Shown here: positions 5,594 to 8,207 of the stretch, piece by piece | How positions within the stretch are numbered: the stretch's first letter is position 1 | Layout: every line of letters starts with the position of its first letter | Assembly (NCBI GenBank): GCA_030042885.1 | Contig: JASHYW010000014.1 | Coordinates: 1 to 8,207, forward strand | DNA length: 8,207 bases | DNA from: Streptosporangiaceae bacterium | GTDB lineage: Bacteria > Actinomycetota > Actinomycetes > Streptosporangiales > Streptosporangiaceae | Direction: 5' to 3' | Program-made: the position numbers and the translations under genes | Notes under the pieces: model-generated | Databases searched by the model: none | What the model was told of the DNA's origin: nothing | What the model saw: the letters and a program-made list of their open reading frames with translations, nothing else

Positions 5594-7076
5594 GGGCGTC
5601 GGCGGGCTCGAGGGCGTCCGCCATCAGGTCCACTCCGTCCGAACCGGTCACCACGGCGCGGACCATGTCCCCTGGCGCGAGCGGCAGAGCGCTGCTGACC
5701 GTGGTCATCCCGTCGACTTCCGGCGCCTGATGGGCGGCCCGGCCGGCGAAGCCCCTGGCCGACGGGGCCTGGCCCGGCGCCGGCCCCTCGTCGCCCTCGT
5801 CGATCAGCACGTCGAGGATCTCGCCCCGGCGGTCGGCGGCCCGCTGCGCCATCAGCTCCTCGGCCAGGTCGGCGAAATCCTCCACCCGGCGGGCGATCTC
5901 GGCCTCGTCCAGCTTGCCGGACCTGGTCGCGGCCTCGGTGCCGTCCTCGTCGGAGTAACCGAAGATCCCGATCGCGTCCAGCCCGGCCTGGCTCAGGAAC
6001 AGCTCGAGCTCCTTCAGGTCCTCCGCGGTCTCGCCGGGGAAGCCGACGATGAAGTTGGACCGGACGCCGGCCCCGGGACTGGCCTGGCGGATCTGGTCGA
6101 GCAGGGCCAGGAACCGCTCGCGGCCACCGAAGCGCCGCATCGCGCGCAGCACCCGCCCGCTCGCGTGCTGGAAGGACAGGTCGAAGTAGCCGGCCACCCC
6201 CGGCGTGGACGCGATGACCTCGATCAGCCCCGGGCGCATCTCGGCCGGCTGCAGGTAGCTGATCCTGACCCGCTCGATGCCGTCGGTGGCGGCCAGGTCC
6301 GGCAGGACCTCCTCCAGCAGCCGCAGGTTCCCCAGGTCCTTGCCGTAGGACGTGGAGTTCTCGCTCACCAGCACCAGCTCGCGCACGCCCTGGCTGGCCA
6401 GCCAGCGCGCCTCGGCCAGGAGGTCGGGCGGGCGCCGGGAGACGAACGCGCCACGGAAGGACGGGATGGCGCAGAAGGAGCAGCGCCGGTCGCAGCCGGA
6501 GGCGATCTTCAGCGGGGCCACCACCCCGCCGGACAGCCGGCGCCGGAACACGCCACCGCCCGGGCCCGCCCACGGGGCCCCCGGGCCGGCCCAGGGCGAG
6601 CCCGGGCCGGGGGACGGCTGGCGGTGCCGCTGGCGGGCGGCTGGGGTGATGGGCAACAGCTTGCGGCGATCCCGCGCGGTGTGCGCGGGGCGGCGGCGGC
6701 CGGCCAGCACGTCGTCCAGCCGCGCGCCGATGTCGCCGTAGTCGTCGAAGCTGAGGATCTGTGCCTCGGGCAGCTCACCGGCGAGTTCGGCGCCGTAGCG
6801 CTCGGCCAGGCAGCCCACGGCAGCGACCTTCGCGCCGGTCCCGGCCGCTGACAGCAGTTCGCTAATGGATTCGGCCTTGGCCGCCTGGATGAAGCCGCAG
6901 GTGTTCACGAGCACCACGCTGGCCGTATCCGAGGAGGTCAGGTCCCAGCCGGATGCGGTCAGCCGCGCCGCGAGCTCTTCGGAATCAACCTCATTGCGCG
7001 CGCAGCCGAGCGTGACCAGGCTGACCGTCCGCGGCGCGGACCCAGCGGGCCGCCCGGACCCCGAACGCGAAGACAC
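5544..7076 (-). CDS. rimO: RimO, ribosomal protein S12 methylthiotransferase
   Basis: A 510-residue radical-SAM methylthiotransferase that modifies an aspartate of ribosomal protein S12. The N-terminal MTTase domain has its three cluster cysteines: Cys25 ([13 protein letters not shown]), Cys60 (NTCGF) and Cys89 (VGCLAE). The radical-SAM triad is [12 protein letters not shown] (Cys195, Cys199, Cys202), followed by SFRGAFVSR. Further signatures include [26 protein letters not shown] and [10 protein letters not shown] (341-350). The C-terminal TRAM-like part contains [12 protein letters not shown] (445-456) and ends its recognisable region at [11 protein letters not shown] Pro/Gly-rich insert lies at about 154-175. 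The last 17 or so residues (ARQGAYRGG...) are encoded by pgsA sequence read out of frame, so the natural stop was lost in a deletion. The core is intact and probably active. Start GTG 7076 has no clear RBS; it lies 30 bases after the preceding gene, probably in one operon. Confidence 0.95.
   Translation of the reverse strand: MSSRSGSGRPAGSAPRTVSLVTLGCARNEVDSEELAARLTASGWDLTSSDTASVVLVNTCGFIQAAKAESISELLSAAGTGAKVAAVGCLAERYGAELAGELPEAQILSFDDYGDIGARLDDVLAGRRRPAHTARDRRKLLPITPAARQRHRQPSPGPGSPWAGPGAPWAGPGGGVFRRRLSGGVVAPLKIASGCDRRCSFCAIPSFRGAFVSRRPPDLLAEARWLASQGVRELVLVSENSTSYGKDLGNLRLLEEVLPDLAATDGIERVRISYLQPAEMRPGLIEVIASTPGVAGYFDLSFQHASGRVLRAMRRFGGRERFLALLDQIRQASPGAGVRSNFIVGFPGETAEDLKELELFLSQAGLDAIGIFGYSDEDGTEAATRSGKLDEAEIARRVEDFADLAEELMAQRAADRRGEILDVLIDEGDEGPAPGQAPSARGFAGRAAHQAPEVDGMTTVSSALPLAPGDMVRAVVTGSDGVDLMADALEPADARQGAYRGGPDLPVGAG
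6555..6596 (-). repeat. 21-bp imperfect tandem repeat inside rimO
   Basis: Two adjacent copies encode PWAGPGA and PWAGPGG in the linker between the MTTase and radical-SAM domains. The DNA is almost pure G/C. This variable linker expanded by slippage is unlikely to touch catalysis. Confidence 0.6.
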
Positions 7077-7106
7077 ACCGAGAGCCTACGCGACGGCGGT
7101 TCCGGA

Positions 7107-7895
7107 CTAGCCGGACGAGGAGCTGGAGGAGGTGGTGGAGGCGCCCGACGGGGACGCCTTGGGGCTGAAGGTCAGCGTCACGGGGAAGACGGTGTTGATC
7201 GGCCAGCGCTGGCCGTTCACGGTGAGGATGATCGCGCCGGGGTTGCCCAGCCGGATATCCACCGTTTCTGTCTCCGTCCACGTCATCGAGGTGCCAGCAT
7301 AGACGTCGCCCATGAAGATCTGCGAGCCGTCGCTGGCCCTGGTGAGCAGGACCCAGCAAGGCTCCGGCCCGGCGGCCACATTGATCACCAGGTTGGAGGG
7401 CGTCGGGGACGGCGTGGGCGACGGCTTGGTCGTCGGTTTGGTCGTCGGCTTGGTCGTCGGACGGGAGCTGGGCGGAGGCGTGGTCGAGGCCGCGGCCAGG
7501 TGTTTGCTGTGATTCCCGTGGGAGGACACCAGCCGATAGGCGCTGAACCCGATGATGGCGAGCAGCACCAGGGCCACGATCAGCCCCAGGCTGGGTGAGC
7601 GCCGTTCGCGGATCTTGATCGGCCGGGAGGGCTGGAAGACCTCGGCCGCCCGCATGGCGTGCGGCGGCCCGTGCTCGGCGTCGTACTCGCTGATCAGCGG
7701 GGCCGGGTCGGCGCCGACCGCGCCGGCGATGCTGCGGATGTGACCGCGCGCGTAGAAATCGCCGCCGCACGCCGTGAAGTCATCCTGCTCGATGTCCCGG
7801 ATGATCGATTCCCTGATCCGGGTCTGCTGGCTGACCTGGGTGACGCTGAGACCGGCCTGACGGCGCGCATCCGCCAGGGTTTCACCGATGCTCAC
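7107..7895 (-). CDS. RodZ-like membrane protein: HTH, one TM helix, DUF4115-type tail
   Basis: A 262-residue protein starting at GTG 7895 (MSIGETLADARRQAGLSV), supported by GGAGG six bases upstream; a frame open to 7958 adds sequence with no family match. The N-terminal HTH_25/Xre-like domain occupies about 3-65 (ETLADARRQAGLSVTQVSQQTRI). A basic stretch, KIRERR (94-99), precedes a single membrane helix (about 103-123, LGLIVALVLLAIIGF), so the HTH is cytoplasmic. Outside comes a Ser/Thr/Pro linker with three TTKP repeats and SPTP units (137-168). A beta-rich domain follows (169-245, with CWVLLT, DVYAG and LTVNGQ), matching the RodZ C-terminal DUF4115. It ends in a poly-Ser tail. RodZ-family proteins link the cell-shape and division machinery to the membrane; the exact role in actinobacteria is unsettled. 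It sits between ftsK and rimO, the usual actinobacterial place. Confidence 0.9.
   Translation of the reverse strand: MSIGETLADARRQAGLSVTQVSQQTRIRESIIRDIEQDDFTACGGDFYARGHIRSIAGAVGADPAPLISEYDAEHGPPHAMRAAEVFQPSRPIKIRERRSPSLGLIVALVLLAIIGFSAYRLVSSHGNHSKHLAAASTTPPPSSRPTTKPTTKPTTKPSPTPSPTPSNLVINVAAGPEPCWVLLTRASDGSQIFMGDVYAGTSMTWTETETVDIRLGNPGAIILTVNGQRWPINTVFPVTLTFSPKASPSGASTTSSSSSSG
7423..7458 (-). repeat. 12-bp tandem repeat (3 units) encoding TTKP
   Basis: GGCTTGGTCGTC, GGTTTGGTCGTC and GGCTTGGTCGTC lie head to tail and encode the extracytoplasmic TTKP linker of the RodZ-like protein. They are followed by shorter SPTP-coding repeats (about 7403-7422). The number of units is likely to vary between strains. 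Confidence 0.75.
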
Positions 7896-7957
7896 GCTGC
7901 GCCTCCACGTACCTTCGGTCGCGATCGGGCATCCCGCGAGTGCGGGGACCATCACCA

Positions 7958-7963
7958 AGTGTA
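7958..7963 (-). promoter_or_regulatory. candidate -10 element upstream of the RodZ-like gene
   Basis: On the minus strand TACACT fits the actinobacterial TANNNT -10 pattern and would start transcription near 7951, 55 bases before the GTG. No convincing -35 is seen. A short CCCGC/GCGGG hairpin (7933-7946) would lie in the leader. This would serve the RodZ-like/rimO operon. Confidence 0.3.
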
Positions 7964-8018
7964 GACAGCAAATAGCGCCAGGTCGGTCACGCCGGGGTGG
8001 CAGTTCTGGGCAATCCCC

Positions 8019-8045
8019 GCGCGGCCGCCGCCTCAGCCGCCGCGC
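8019..8045 (-). terminator. GC hairpin at the ftsK stop, weak terminator candidate
   Basis: GCGCGGC (8019-8025) and GCCGCGC (8039-8045) form a 7-bp stem around a 13-base loop containing the ftsK stop codon. There is no U-tract. Overlap with coding sequence makes a terminator role uncertain. Confidence 0.25.
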
Positions 8046-8207
8046 AGGGAGATCAGCGTGTCGTCCAGGTCATCCGGCCGGACCAGCACGTCGCGCGCCT
8101 TGGATCCCTCGCTCGGCCCGACGATGCCCCGGCTCTCCAGCAGGTCCATCAGCCGCCCGGCCTTGGCGAAACCGACCCGCAGCTTGCGCTGCAGCATTGA
8201 CGTCGAA
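8033..8207 (-). CDS. ftsK: FtsK DNA translocase, C-terminal end (gamma domain)
   Basis: The last 57 codons of FtsK/SpoIIIE. The frame enters from the right edge and stops with TGA at 8033-8035. The peptide begins [20 protein letters not shown], continues through [22 protein letters not shown] and ends LISLRGG. This is the winged-helix gamma domain that reads KOPS/SRS polarity sequences and, in division FtsK, contacts XerD during chromosome segregation. The conserved [16 protein letters not shown] helix and the [10 protein letters not shown] strand are present. The motor and membrane parts are outside the window. A 137-bp gap separates it from the RodZ-like gene. Confidence 0.95.
   Translation of the reverse strand, partial: STSMLQRKLRVGFAKAGRLMDLLESRGIVGPSEGSKARDVLVRPDDLDDTLISLRGG

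Noticed and set aside
5566..6851. Long frames of both strands overlapping rimO
   Set aside because: They are shadows of a high-GC gene; the rimO frame carries all the cysteine motifs.
7896..7958. Longer start of the RodZ-like gene at 7958
   Set aside because: The added residues match no family member, and GGAGG sits correctly before GTG 7895.

Overview
The window is high-GC actinobacterial DNA. Every long reading frame has strong third-position G/C bias, GTG starts are common, and the right half carries the actinobacterial order ftsK, RodZ-like HTH membrane protein, rimO, pgsA, cinA, clgR, all on the minus strand. The genus cannot be read from the sequence.

Right half (about 4250-8207, minus strand): the 3' end of ftsK enters at the right edge. 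It is followed by a single-pass membrane HTH protein with a RodZ-type tail, the ribosomal-protein-S12 methylthiotransferase rimO, a wrecked pgsA, a stand-alone CinA C-terminal-type amidohydrolase, and the Clp-regulator gene clgR. The pgsA locus is the anomaly here. Only two short blocks of the phosphatidylglycerophosphate synthase gene remain, in different frames. The last residues of the rimO product are read out of frame through the first block.

Left half (1-4204): this is an accessory module. A cysteine-free Rrf2-family repressor (plus strand) stands divergently to a 727-residue NB-ARC/TPR (STAND) ATPase. Downstream of that lies a second, paralogous NB-ARC gene on the same strand, which runs off the left edge (69% identical over 309 aligned residues, no gaps). 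Each NB-ARC gene has its own upstream region carrying the same 33-bp inverted repeat, ATGCACGT-N17-ACGTGCAT. A half-copy, ACGTGCATAATG, overlaps the start of the Rrf2 gene. The simplest reading is that the Rrf2 protein controls itself and both STAND genes through this site, giving a small self-contained regulon. Both STAND proteins begin directly at the nucleotide-binding domain with no N-terminal effector, and both share an atypical Walker A motif.

No tRNA, rRNA, CRISPR array, insertion sequence or integrase was seen. Stretches without a gene are short: 929-1236 and 3421-3754 hold the regulatory sites listed below, and the remaining gaps are under 140 bp.
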